Assembly: GCA_950097015.1 (NCBI GenBank)
Contig: CATNEN010000003.1
Coordinates: 2,185,501 to 2,249,500, forward strand
From: Macrostomum hystrix
Taxonomy: Eukaryota; Platyhelminthes; Macrostomidae
Direction: 5' to 3'
DNA length: 64,000 bases
Positions 33,611-45,403 of the stretch are shown piece by piece (position 1 is the stretch's first letter; every line of letters begins with the position of its first letter). The position numbers and the translations under genes are program-made. Under the pieces are notes generated by a model that worked only from the letters and a program-made list of their open reading frames with translations, was not told the DNA's origin and did not search any database.

Positions 33611-34259
33611 TGTTTTCGCGAAAGTTACATGTCAATAAATGGTACCAGAGTGCTTTTCAGTTGAGATCAGTTCGAAGAAACTGAAGCATCCAAAGCCAAA
33701 AACCAAAGCCGAAATCCAAATTTGCAGCTTCTTCTAGCTGCAACTCACTGACTAGCCAGTTTCTGCACTGCTATAGCTACTACTTACAGCAGGCGCATGC
33801 GTAGCTGAAAAGACATTTTTTATCTCCTTAGTGTATTTCTTGCACACGTCTATGGCTGTAAATAGTAGCGCGCAAAAAGCCGAATGACCTTTTTTTGATC
33901 TCCGTAGTGTATTTCTAAATATAGAACATTTTATAAAGGCTATCCCAATTAGGGTCGTCGTCTCTGGGGAAAACTCGCACCGATTTAGAATACACGTACA
34001 ACAGAGGTCCGTTTTGGTCTTGCTGGGGCCTTGGCTGGGGCTTGGCTGGACCAGACACCCCTTTGCCTTGACCAGACCCCCCCTTTCAACATTTTAGGAA
34101 CATAATCACTGATTGTATTATCAATTACGTAATGCATTTTTACCCACATGGCTGAAGCTTGCCTGTGTTTACTTTTGCGGTTCTGTGCTTTAATTCTGTA
34201 GTGCTGGCAATGTAAATTGAAGGACAGATATACAATATAATCTGTATTAATAAACGAAG
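33611..34259. other. Non-coding stretch, no feature recognised
   Basis: Contains two similar blocks (GACATTTTTTATCTCCTTAG near 33812 and GACCTTTTTTTGATCTCCGT near 33887, each followed by GTGTATTTCT), which suggest a small tandem duplication. Nothing else is supported. Confidence 0.4.
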
Positions 34260-34365
34260 CCAAACCACTGGCCGACAGCCGGCGGCTGTTCGCGTAGAAC
34301 ATCTGTCGTTTCCCGCCGTCGGTTCATTGGGTAATCGGGGTGGCCCATCGCCGCTTCGATTCGAT
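34260..34365 (+). repeat. Interspersed repeat R, short fragment
   Basis: Matches 13580-13690 of copy 1 (GCCGACAGCCGGCGGCTG and the word ATCGGGGTGGCC). It is a separate relic 0.3 kb upstream of the long copy 2. Confidence 0.7.
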
Positions 34366-34637
34366 TTGTTCAAAAAAACTCGCAATAAATGCGTATGCAG
34401 TGGCAACCTGCAATGAGGGAAACAACTCAAAACATGAGTGTCAAAATGCAGGAATATATAAAATGGTGCACAGGTAAATCCAATAAATGTGGACTGCTTA
34501 ACCTTTCGGGGGCTGGGAAAATAGGGCAGTGAGAGGGGAAGGCCAAAAGAGAAGGGGAGTGAGACAGACGGAATAAAAAAGAGACAGAGAGTTTGGCGGA
34601 TTAAGAGAAAAAGGTACGATACACAGGGTTTTGAAAT

Positions 34638-36920
34638 GCTGATGTGGGGTGTGCTGCGGGAATCGAGTGGGAATGTGAGCCAGCGGAATTTTTCAAATTT
34701 TTAGGCAGTCAATAATCGCGACCCACCTAGCAGCTGGCCACAAACAAGATCATTAATCTTAGGGCCGGGTTTGGGGCGGCGGTGAATTAAGTAGCCGTCG
34801 AATCCCCTCTCCCTGGATCTGTTTTAGCCCCTGTAGGAATGACTGATCGCGGGCCATAGCTTTATTGTATGAGCTAGTTTAGGTCATAATTCCCCTCCAA
34901 ACCGCGATCAGATATTGGGAATCACTCGGGCATTATGAGTGATCATTAATTCTTCATGTCCCCTCTTCTTTACAGTATTCGAGCCCAGCTCGACTTTATG
35001 ACCTCCTCTTTTAGATACATGTAAATGTCACTGTAGGCAGGTCGGCGCCTGCGCTTCCCATTGTCCTGGCGGAGTAACAATTATTGGCCGACTGCCGGCG
35101 GCTGCTCGTAAAGGAGCATCTGTCGTTTCTCGCCGCCGGGTCATTGGGTAATCGGGGTGGCCATCGCCATGGCCATCGAGGTTGGCGTGCTGCAGGACTA
35201 TTTAAGAAAGCGCGCTGCGCTGCTCCCCCTAGGACCTTGGACCTTCCACCGACCTTCCCGGACCTTCCACCTACCTCCCGGACCTCCTTTCCGACTCCGT
35301 TCGGACCCTCCGGACTCACCTCTACCACTTAGGGTTTAGACCCTCGAGCTCAAAAGCTCAGCATTGCGCTCACAGGCCCATTGCCTGCGCCTAATTCCCT
35401 AACAGTGCAAGCCACCTCTTTAGGTGAGCCCTCAAATTGAGCCTCAGAGCTCCACTGGTGCGTTGGCCCCTGCCAGCTCATAATTAGCTTTTCCCTTCTC
35501 TGCCTTTGCTATTTTGCCCTGCCCTCCCTCGAGAACGACAGACCTGCGGCACGCGACCGGCACTCAGATAAGTAACCCGCGTAGCGGTTTCTGATTGTTA
35601 CCCCAAAGGGACTGTTCTTTTAGCTAGGCGGCACTTTAGTGGGAAAGGGCACTAAGACTTTTTGGCTTAATAAATTAGTACAACTTTCGCCAATCGTTTG
35701 ATCATAGGCCAATCTTTAAAAACAATTTAAATCCTCTCTGCATGTTATCTTCCATGTAATTTTTATATCTTAGACAGCCCTCAGAGATGAGTGGCTAAAC
35801 TCTGAGGGGGTGGGCTCTGGCGAGGCCGAGCTGAAGGCTGCGGCAGGAAGACAACTGTAAGCGCGCACAAGAGTAATAAGGAGCTAGGGATTAGCAAGTA
35901 AAATGCGGAATGTAGCGTGTGCATTTCTGCCTAGGGTCGGGGGATTCCTTGGCCGGCTTTCCTCACCCACTGGCGGGTTCCAGTGTGCGCGTCAAATTCC
36001 TTTGCCAAATTGAATTCTCCTTCTATTCCCCGCCTCTCGTAACCGCGGCCATGGGAGCGAGAGGTGTGATCTAATAATCATCGCTTGCGTAATCACTCAG
36101 CCAGTGTTCTGCTTAATCTCTCCAGCCTCTGATTTCCTCAACTCACACAGATTCGGTTTGTTAGTTACTTTATGTGTAGGCTGCAGTCTAATGTATAGAA
36201 TGTGTCTGATGTCTTATGAGTAGGATTCTGGCTATGGATTCTCATTCAAGTTCTTAGTACCACCTTTCTAGACCCCTGTAGCGCGAATTCAGGAATCCCC
36301 TTTTGAGGGGTGTCTCGATCCATTCTGGGGTTCTCCCCCCAGTCTAAAACGGAAGTTGCAGAATGCCCTATTTTTCGGCTTGTCTAGATCTGCGTGATAA
36401 ACTAGGAGCTGTGTACTCCGGGGACCCAAGTTCCCAAATGCCTGCGGTGGCAACGTAGGCGCATTGGGTGGTGGCGCTACCCTAGATCAACTATCCGCTT
36501 TGCCGATAGCCTTTCCGCAGTTCTGTGACAGGAGCCTAGGCCGAATCGACCACCGCTACCAAGGTTAGGAGTCAGTTGCGCACGCACTACTGACGACAGT
36601 AGACTAGTTAGCCCTGTCCTGTCCGATTCCGGGCAGTCCGACACCTCTCAGACTTTTAGCCGGTTTCGAGCACTGCTTGGGGTAGGCACGGCGGTCATGC
36701 CTGTGGCCTATGGGACGAGTGGGACTGGCCAGCCTGAGGCCGATAGGACCACTCCCTGCATCCGCTGAACTTCCTTCTCTCTCCCTTCATCTCCTCCCTC
36801 TCTCCGCGGCATCTCGCGTGTAGCTAGGCGGATATTTAAGTCGACTCTGTCGCCCGCCTTAGGAGTCTTCTCTCATGAGGGCGGGTCAGCGGTTGCAAAA
36901 CGCCCACCCACTTCAATGCT
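34638..36920 (+). repeat. Interspersed repeat R, copy 2 (2.3 kb)
   Basis: Collinear with 13140-14722, starting at GATGTGGGGTGTGCTGCGGG and ending near GCAAAACGCCCACCC. It contains about 0.7 kb more in the middle (35450-36170), which is either lost from copy 1 or inserted here. TATTTAAG words occur near 35200 and 36833. The repeat is GC-rich against AT-rich surroundings and has no ORF. Its high copy number (four pieces in 24 kb of this window) points to an abundant family. Confidence 0.78.
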
Positions 36921-37744
36921 TCATTTTAATCTTGAGATTATGGATGTTTTAGGCATTTTGGCGGGCTGCCAGAAAACACGTGTACACAACATAAAAAGTC
37001 GGCTAGAATTTGTAAAGCTCCATGCTGTTCAAAATTAATCTTAAGCACGTTGTTCTACTATGAATACACATCCGGGTTATTGGTTCGTATTTTCTTCCTG
37101 CTGTTGTGAAATACTGTGCATGCACATGCGCATACTTAAGAATATACACTGTTCAACCAGGCGTTGCCTTGCCTCCCAAAATAACTACTGGCTTGTGTAC
37201 GTTGCTCGTGCATAAACTGGCATCTACAACCTACATAAAAGCTGCATACCAGCTACGTACCACCTGCATACCACTTGCCTACTGCCTACATACCATCTGC
37301 ATACCTATGGGTTGCATACTATACAGTACAAAATATTTATAACTATGCTACTCAGCAAAAAAGCAATAGGGATGAACTGGGAATAGGCAGAGGAATGGGA
37401 GTAGATAGATGGAGGCAAAGGAAGGCGCGTAAAATGAATATTAGCATAATGTGATTACGGTAAGATGCTTAGCAGTGTCATGTGATTATGGTAAGATGAT
37501 TAGCAGTGCCATACGATGATGGTGAGATGATTACTAGTTATTGAGAAGTAAGCCAGGCAAGTATGATTTCTTTTTAAATTTGAGACTTAAGGTAGAGACA
37601 TGGAAAGTAGATAAAAAATTTAAAGTGATATGTTATACAGTAGTGTAACACGAGATCCTCAGTTATTCCACTCAGTCAGCATAAAGCAGAAAGGCATCCA
37701 GGTAAATGCAGTGAGCGGACTGCAAAAATAATCTGACGTAAAAA
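36921..37744. other. Non-coding stretch with a short tandem repeat
   Basis: At 37440-37540 a unit of about 37-40 bp (TGTGATTATGGTAAGATGAT type) occurs three times. At 37215-37320 CTGCATACCACC-like words repeat. The rest is AT-rich and without a gene; it should include the 3' UTR of the USP-like gene. Confidence 0.5.
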
Positions 37745-39233
37745 TCACTTTAAATGACGGCAGAAAACTGCGCTGTGAGGTCGCGCGCTCATCGGAATGC
37801 GAAGGCCGTCACTCCTTGCCTGAACGTTATCAAATGTGACTCTGTCTCCATTCCTAGTGTACTGAAGCATGTAGTGTCCTGTGTTGTAAAATGTGACACC
37901 AGATAAAACCAGAACGGCGTCTCCAGCGTCAACTTCACCGCTCAGGTTCGTTGCAACTCCCATCTCGCACGGCCAAATCAAAATGAGCGGAATGGGCTGC
38001 CTGACATCAACGTGTAATAAGGCGTAACATGGTGGTGCAGTGTCAGTAGTACTATCACTTTGGCTACGGTGCGGACAGACAGCAGTGGTAGGGCGCGTGA
38101 ATTCTTCATTGATCACATCTCCAAGTGAACGTCTACTGACATTTCGCTGAAAAGTTAAAGCCTCGCGCATGTAGTTGAAGCAGTCGAACGCATAATCGTG
38201 TCCTTTGGCACAGACAGCTGGTCGCCTTGTGACTTCCAGGATCGGACCCAGTAGCAACTCGATTACCTCCGACTCATCACCGTCACTGTGGTCGACGATA
38301 ATAGAATTAGCGCCAGAGCTGGAGGCCTTGCGTAGGAATGTATTCCTGTATCTGGATGTCAAAATGGCATCCAGCAGCATCTTCTCTGCAGCCTGCACTG
38401 AGGTGCTGTCTGCAATGCCTAGCAGAGCAGTTGCAATTGCTGTGTGGCCAAACAAGTTGTGCAGCTGTGCCCTGAAGCCATCGTTCGCTCTAATGTGAAA
38501 GATAATCGCCATACAAATATGGTTCTCGGCGCACATTCCATTAAGGTGAACATTAACAGCTTGCGCGTAGCCTGGCCAACCTTCGTAGTCCTGAATATTC
38601 ACCGTGTTGATCAACCTCACGGGAGCGGGTGATACGGATCTCTGAAATACAATATAGTATAATATGAGTAAAGAAGGAAGTTGGTGCAGGAAGTGTACTT
38701 TGGTCGATAACCTAAACCCAGAATGAAGCATTCTAGCAATCCAAAACACTTACGAGATGTGAGGCGTTGCCATTTGACGGAGTTCCTCGACTTCTCCCGA
38801 CACCTCTACGACTGTGAGCTCCGACTCTGACGGTTCCGAGGCCGCGATCGAATTCATCGGATCTTACGCCACGGTAGATGCTACCAGCTCTAGCACCACG
38901 ATTGGCTGTGCCAGCTCTAGCACCACGATTGGCTGTGCCAGCTCTAGCACCAAGATTGGCTATGCCAGCTCTAGCACCACGATTGGCTGTACTAGCTCTA
39001 GCACCATGATCGCTTGCAAGGCCAAACAAATCAGCATCACATCGGCTTGGAGGCTTAGAGGTGACAGATGCATTCGTCGGATGCACTCTGATGATACGAA
39101 TCGCTGGGTCTGATGTCCGGTAGACTGTAACATTAGCAGGCGTAAGAGTAGAAGCAGACAATTTTGAAATCTTAGCCGGTGGTTCGTCTGCACTGCTGGC
39201 GTCCGGTGCCCGCTTTCTAGCTCCGTCAAGCAC
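37745..39233 (-). CDS. USP-like cysteine protease with repetitive N-terminus
   Basis: Two exons, up to 38754 and 38641-37745, are joined by a 112-nt intron (donor CTC|GTAAGT, acceptor TTTCAG|AGA, phase 0) and give at least 458 aa. Exon 1 has no in-frame ATG: the open frame begins after a TAG at about 39248, next to a possible acceptor, so a further 5' exon is likely. Exon 1 encodes an Arg/Pro segment and five 27-bp repeats (GARAGTANR). Exon 2 has a Cys box candidate (GMCAENHICMAIIF) and a C-terminal TGHYMLQYTRNGDRVTFDNV. The latter matches the His/Asp boxes of ubiquitin-specific proteases (GHY..Y......FDD). The Cys box is atypical, so activity is uncertain. The gene lies downstream of a MULE-like transposase in the same orientation. 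It could be a host gene or element cargo. Confidence 0.6.
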
Positions 39234-39245
39234 CGTATTTCGTTG

Positions 39246-39932
39246 ACGCTAATAAGCAACGCTCCTCCGTTTGGCTGTCTTTGCATTCCATCTGTGGTGC
39301 CGGTGTCTCTGGCCTTGTGGTTTTGTTAGGCCTTCCTCACCCAACGCCGTCTTGGCTGCCCGGTGCCCGGTGCCGCCATCTGATTGGCTGGGCGCGGGCA
39401 TTGTGTGCCTATCCTACCCCAGCCCTGCGTGGCTTTGCCCTCACGCCAATCAGCTCTGCGTAGCTTTGCCCGTCCACCCGTCCAGCGCGTACAACCCTAC
39501 CCCCCCAGCGCGCTGTAGGCTTTGTTTGTGCTCCGCCCCTGTCTGCCCCCTTGTCAGCCCTTAAGGTATCGTTTTCTGCCCGGGCCAAGGCTACCGCTCT
39601 CCCCCCTTGCGAACTTTAAAAGATCGTGCCGTAAAGACGGTCTCTTACGGCGAAGGCTCAATTTATTGCATAGCGAAGTGATTATTGACGAGTGATTCCG
39701 AGCGTATGGTTTATTAAAGTGCAAAAATTGCCGACAAATACATTCAGCGTCATCCTGCCATCCTATCGTGCATCCCGACCGGTAAGCACTGTATTTGTGT
39801 CTGTCCTTTCGGGGTGCCATGTCCGCACGGAGTACTGTAGTAATCTTAGAAGTACTGTGTGAGCGTCCTAACGCCACCAGTCCCTGACTGCAACAGAGCG
39901 TCCTAACGCCTGGTTCAGTGATCGATAATATT
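39246..39932. other. GC-rich putative promoter stretch between USP-like gene and transposase
   Basis: The C-rich part (39290-39560) contains CCAAT words in both orientations (ATTGG at about 39382, CCAAT at about 39447), compatible with a promoter or first exon for the minus-strand USP-like gene. Two copies of GAGCGTCCTAACGCC (39860, 39897) flank the end near the transposase stop. Confidence 0.35.
39554..39820 (-). CDS. Small ORF, 88 aa, doubtful
   Basis: ATG at 39820 opens MAPRKDRHKYSAYRSG, followed by CTIGWQDDAECICR and a basic C-terminus. It could be the missing 5' exon of the USP-like gene or part of the transposon. No donor site was found, and nothing confirms translation. Confidence 0.25.
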   Translation of the reverse strand: MAPRKDRHKYSAYRSGCTIGWQDDAECICRQFLHFNKPYARNHSSIITSLCNKLSLRRKRPSLRHDLLKFARGESGSLGPGRKRYLKG

Positions 39933-41851
39933 TTACTTAATAGGGCTGTGGGCCGGGGATCTCAAACCGACCACTGTCACAACACATCCATCGCCTGTTT
40001 GTTGATGAGCAGCAGTACCACCTCTCGTGCCCTGCCGACGGCCGCGGGCATACCTTGGTGGCTTTTTTCGCAGCGTCTCCTTTGCTACTCGTCCTAATCG
40101 GTAGCGGACGGTCAGGAGATGGCGTCTAGCGAGACGCGGCAGCCTCAGGCATGATCCACGCACTCTTAGCAAACTGCTCTTTGCCCACCGAAAGTACGAT
40201 TCGATCGAAGCATTTGTCACGTATTGTCCCTGCTTCGGAGTGCCCGCAAACACAGACACATTCCATAGCGGAAATAGTGGCAGCCACAGTTTCGCCACTC
40301 GCTCCATTGCCTCGTAAGCGGACTCCAAATTAGGAGGAAGACCAGCAATACCTGAAGGCTCGCACGGATTAATGGTAGCGAAGTGTCTGGCAAACGGAGA
40401 AGAATCTCGCAGGCTGCTTCCCATATTGCTGTAGGTACCATCAACTTCCGTTGAGCCAAGAGGCGTGTGGTGTTCAGGTGTCTCTGCAGTTGGAAGCTCG
40501 TTTATTGCTCGAGTACACTCTTCTGGTAAGGTGTCATCTCCAGAAAGACGCTCAAATGCAGCTTCCACATCCTCAGTGAGTTCTGGAGAGCAGAACGCTA
40601 TTATCATCGTCTTCCAGACATCGGCAGCCGCAGGCAGAGACTCCGCAAGTATGAGTTTCGCAAAAGCTTGCAAAAATAAGCGCCTGGTCTGCGCGTTTTC
40701 TACACAGATCGACGATGCTACGCGGTGCAGAAAGTGCGAAGAGCAAATAAAGAGCAGCGGAGTATCTGCCGGTCCAGGTTCCGCAGCGGTCAATCGCGTG
40801 TACTGCAGTCGCAAATATGCTATAGGCGTCATCACGCAAGCCGCGCGCAAGACTGCGTGAATGAACACCCAGCTAAAGTCCATGACGTATAGCTGGGGCC
40901 CTTCAGTGCTGACCCTCCAAACTCCAACATCACAATGGCGCGCAAAATTGTGCAGAAACCCGTCTAGCCACGCCGTAACATCCTCCGTCCGTGTCCGTTC
41001 GAGTATGCATTCTGTAACAGGGGTGCAGACAACCCCATCCGTTGATACGACAGCACTGCACAGAAGTAGATTGTCGGGCACATTAGTCGTAGGTTTCACG
41101 AGCCCACCTGTGGCGTCCACGTGTACAGCTTCGAAAGGTTGCTTAACCAGCAACCTTTTCAAAAGTTGCAATTGCTCCTGGCAATATAGGTGCACGCCGA
41201 CTGGTGCACCGTCAATTTTTTGGATAAACCCGCGCAGACCATTTTCAGGGCCCATCGCAGCGTCCCAATCTCTCTTCTGGCGCAGCAAATCAATGAGGCA
41301 GTCTGTAGACAAATCTTCCGCACTCTAGCTTTCTTTACAGCATCTTACCTTACTGCAGCAAGAGAGCAGCTCCCTGATCCATGCCGATGAACAGATGCCT
41401 CATATATTTCAGTCGGCCGTGCATCCGGACGTTGAGCTTCCTGGCGAACAAAATCCCGACTTGCCTCACTGCCACGCTGCCACTTGGCCTGGCAGGCCGT
41501 CTCTGGATTAACAGCTTCGTGCCCTGAATGGTATCCTTTTTTGACAATAGTAAGTATGCCACCACTACTGCTTGGAGGTCTCTTCATAGTTACAGTAAAT
41601 GCAGCTCTGCAGCCTCCTCCTTCTCCACAAGCAAGCCGTAGCCAATAGAAAGTGGTGTTTCTCCGCTCAGAAACAGGCCGGCAGACTTCTCTATTGGTGT
41701 GTAAAAAGCCATATTCTCCAAGCTCCTGAAGGATTTTGCCCACAACAGTAGTTCTAAATAATGGGCTGAACTTTCCTTCGGCAGCCTTGTAATGTTCAGC
41801 AAAAACCTCGATGCTTATAGCATGCTCACTGCAACTTGGCGACTCCTGCAT
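39933..41851 (-). pseudogene. MULE-like transposase
   Basis: The upstream frame 41851-41345 has a Cys/His-rich N-terminal domain (FYWLRLACGEGGGCRAAF..., then KKGYHSGHEA). This looks like the FLYWCH/GCM-WRKY-type zinc fingers that precede MULE transposases. The frame 41312-39933 (459 aa, no ATG at its start) carries the DDE-like blocks: FEAVHVDATGGLV, then YVMDFSWVFIHAVL, then CSSHFLHRV, then NASIESYFRWAK. The two frames meet near 41345, where either a one-base frameshift or an intron of about 30 nt would be needed; the latter seems too short. A TATATAAG word lies at about 41885, 34 bp before the ATG. Terminal repeats were not found. The exact superfamily should be treated as tentative. Confidence 0.6.
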
Positions 41852-41897
41852 TGGCTGAAAAGCATAAAGTGGAATGTACTTATATATTTAAAAGTAA

Positions 41898-42880
41898 TTG
41901 ACTGTAAGTACCATATTGTGCCATATCACGCCATATCATGCCATATTATTCCAGATCGTGCCATGTGAAATCAAAGACTACCATATCATGCTATATGTTA
42001 TCATATACAACCAAATCATACAAGTTAATGTCACATGCTACTACAGACAACTATATCATACAAGATATATGATACTAGGTCATATCTTACCAGATAATGC
42101 CATATCATACCATATCATGCCATATAATACAAGATCATGCCATATCATACCATATCATGCCATATAATACAAGATCATGCCATATCATACCATATCATGC
42201 CATATGATACCATATCATATCATATAATCCAAGATCATGCCATGCCATATCAGATTATGCTATACCATGTAAGATCATGCCACATGACATCATAGACTAC
42301 CATATCATACCAGATCATGTCATATACTACTACAGATTGCTATATCATAATAGATTTGACTATGTCAGGCTATATCATATCACATTATGCCATATCATAC
42401 CATATTATGATCATATTATACTAGATCATGCCATGTGAAATCAAAGACAACCATATATAATACCCAATCACGTCAAATTATATCACAGACTACTTCATCA
42501 TACAAGATTAATACTGTTCAAATTTATTAAGGCACATTTTTGAATGAATTAGACCATAGTATTGCAAACAATTTCCAAATTTGCTATGCCAAGTATATAA
42601 GAAGTCATATGCCATATGCCATAAATATTATTTCATATGCAAAAATGTGTGCTAAAGACTTGACAAGAGGCTTGCATATGCCAGAAAATTCTGGTCTATA
42701 TCATACAAGATTTTACTATAACTGGCTAATACTAGATACTGCCATAGTAGGTCATATCATCCCATATTATACATATTATCCCATTTGATCATGTCAAATG
42801 ATATCACAGACTACTTCATCATACAAGATTAATACTATACCAGGTCATATCATACCATCCTTAATTAAATTACAGTTTCA
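41898..42880. repeat. Degenerate CATATCATGC-type satellite
   Basis: About 1 kb of imperfect 10- and 20-bp units (CATATCATGCCATATCATAC). An exact 50-bp duplication lies around 42110-42200, and the block at 42490-42600 is more divergent. Strand asymmetric (few G). The ORFs within it are chance. Confidence 0.85.
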
Positions 42881-42982
42881 CAGTAATTTTTACACCATAC
42901 AAATTTTTATATTTAAAACCGTGCGGAAAACCATGCGGAAAACAATGCGGTGAAAGACCCACTCATTTTCAATAAATTTCTT

Positions 42983-44343
42983 CTAAGGGAAGTAGCATTC
43001 TTCCGGAAGGCGTTCACTCTTAGGCCAACCGACTGTTGTGGCCATCCAACGGATCTCGATGCCGAGGACCACTGGATTGATCTCGGCCGTGATCTTATTG
43101 ATGCTGTTCTTAGCATATTGCACAGCCCGCCGCCAGGCGACGATGGCCAATTCGCGACCGAACTTGTCTACCAGGACTCGGGCTGCGTCCTTGATGTACG
43201 CTCGCTGCGGATACCCTTTAACGTCACGCCAGCAGGCCACGTTCATGAAATATCCGCGGAGGTGGCTGATAAGTCGCTTAAAGTGCTCATGCTGGCGTGC
43301 CGGGATCCGATTTATTGCCAGAGCGAACCAAGCGTCAGGATCGTCAGGCTGAATTGCATCATCGTGTTCGTTGAGAATGGCATCCAGTGGGTCGGGCTGT
43401 TCAGTAGTTGGCGTAGCCTGATGCAACTGTGGCCACTGCGAAACCGACGGGTGCTGCTGCTGCTGAGCCGACAGTGCAGCCGGCTGCTGCTGCTGCTGCG
43501 AGGCCGATGACTGCTGCCGCTGTTGCTGAGCCGACGATGCCACCGGCTGTTGCCGCTGCTGCGAGGCCGACGACTGTTGCTGCTGCTGAGCCGACGATGC
43601 CGCATGCTGCTGCTTCTGTTTCAGGGCGCCTCCGTGTGCGGACCAGCCGATCGGGAGGGGGCAGACGCCCCATGCTGCGCCTCATGCTGCTGCTGCCGCT
43701 GCTGCTGAGCCGACAATGTCGCATGCTGCTTCTGGGCCGACGATGACGATTGCTGCTGCTGATACTGAGGAGGTTTGGGGGCAATTGATCTGCCGCGCAC
43801 TGCCGGAGGTTGCTGTGTCGACGGCTCGGCCTGCCTCTGAGGAGCTGGTTTAGGGGCCAACGGACGCCGAATGGTGACACGATGCGCCCCGGGTGGCTCG
43901 CCTTCGGGTATAGCTATCACCAGCGTCGGACGAACCCCAGCTGGTTGCCTATTGAGGGCTGCTTCCTCCACTGCCACTGGGGCGACCAGTTGTTGGCGTA
44001 GAATTTCGCAGCGTTTAGCCGGATCCACATGGACGGGCAACCGTGAGCTCGGTAGCTTCCTCTTGGCTGCAACCCCTTCTGGGGGCATCTGGGCCGTGCG
44101 CTTGCTGGTCGCGGCTTTTTCCTCGGGCAAATTGCCCTGACTCGCCATTCTGGGTTGTGTCCGTTGCCTTAACGGAGCCTCAGGCATCTCTGAGGGATCG
44201 ACCTCAGACTGGCCATCAGCAACCTTCTCCTCCGCCTGATTGGGCTCGATATTTTCACTCTCTGATCCTTCGGAAAAATCCACGTTTACTGACTTTAGCA
44301 GTTTTTCAAACTCTATTTCACTCATGGTGTTTTCTTCTTCCAT
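42983..44343 (-). pseudogene. Gene C1: acidic/polyQ protein with C-terminal conserved domain, frameshifted
   Basis: ATG at 44343 opens a 240-aa frame. It starts with an acidic helix (SEIEFEKLLKSVNVDFSEGS), then Pro-rich and basic segments, then Gln/Ala/Ser-rich repeats. Within 43.62-43.68 kb the frame must shift by one base to enter the second frame ending at 42983. That frame continues the Q-rich repeats (SAQQQ..QSSASQQ) and ends in a folded domain of about 115 residues finishing GIEIRWMATTVGWP...LPEECYF. Gene C2 (60.2-61.2 kb) has the same order and a matching end. A TATATATATA box lies at 44415-44424, about 72 bp upstream. C1 lies directly downstream of the gypsy pol region on the same strand. 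Function is unknown. The frameshift may be a mutation in a polyQ tract or an unrecognised intron. Confidence 0.62.
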
Positions 44344-44344
44344 C

Positions 44345-44959
44345 TTAGGCTCTAGTCAGCTATTGTTCACTTGGAACTCGAGTCAAATCTATTTGTTTGT
44401 TTTCCCAGGTGTCTGGTATATATATGTGTGGAGCTGGCGCGCATCGTCGTGTCCTCTCACCTTATTGGCCCACACTGCTATTCGTCTTTTGACTGGTTAC
44501 CCATTTACCCCATATCTTGCTGCTAAGTCGATTGAATTGATTGACTTCCTTCCCCTAGTACCCTGATTACGTAACTTGCAATCCCTGTCTAAATTCGTAT
44601 AGCCCCCAACAGACTGAACACCGTGACTAGCCTTTTCAAATAGCCTTCATACCTGGCAGGGGGTCGGATTTGCCTCCTTGGGCGAGCAGCCATCCCTACT
44701 CCTTCCTCATTCTGCACGCCAACTTGCAAATCTACACCTGTGACAATGGTCTCGTTTTCACTATGGCTCTGATCCTGACTTTCATCCTCCTCTTCGCTGC
44801 TCTAAAATTCAGATTCGCCAGATGACTCACTGTTTCCTATTTCTATCTCTCCACCTAATTCTAATTCCTCACCATTAATTCCGTGTAAATTCCTTAGTTA
44901 CACTGCCAATCCAATCTTTAATCTTCTTCGGATTCACTAATCTCTGTCACTTCCAATCT
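44345..44959. other. Spacer between gypsy pol and gene C1
   Basis: No ORF on the minus strand worth noting. It contains the TATA box of C1 (44415-44424). No polypurine tract or LTR could be identified here. Confidence 0.4.
44415..44424 (-). promoter_or_regulatory. TATA box candidate of gene C1
   Basis: TATATATATA, about 72 bp before the ATG. Gene C2 has TATAAATA at a similar distance (56-63 bp) from its ATG. Confidence 0.4.
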
Positions 44960-45313
44960 TCACCTCTTGCGCTGGCTTCCCTTAGCTTTAGCTTCGGTCT
45001 GCTTTGGCTCCTTCGTGGCCTGGCTTCCCTTAGCTTTAGCTTCGGTCTGTTCTGGCTCCTTCGTGGCCTGGCTTCCCTTAGCTTTAGCTTCGGTCTGTTC
45101 TCTTACTGAATTAGGCACAATAGTCATATTGTCCCTATGGACAATCATAATGTTGCCAATTGGCTGTCCACTCTCTTCCTTTTGCACTCGAAATACAACT
45201 TCCGAAATTTGTTTAATGACTCTAAATGCGGATCTTTTCTTTCGGTGAAACTTATAAGTTTCTTCACTGTCTAACTGCGGATTGTTAATTAATACTAGAC
45301 TTCCGATCGGCAC
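44960..45313 (-). pseudogene. gypsy integrase C-terminal domain with 51-bp repeats
   Basis: Starts with IGSLVLINNPQ and continues to an SH3-like core (FRVIKQISEVVFRVQ), as in gypsy integrase C-termini. It ends in three tandem 51-bp repeats coding TKEPEQTEAKAKGSQA-like units (44970-45110). Confidence 0.6.
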
Positions 45314-45403
45314 CTCTTTTGGTAACTTTCTATCTTTAATTACTTCTTGCCTTTGGCTGACTACCTTTTTCAGCTCCCTCTTAACAATTTCATTAGCGAT
45401 TTT

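Noticed and set aside
41898-42790. Ile/Tyr/His-rich ORFs
   Set aside because: They are readings of the CATATCATGC satellite.
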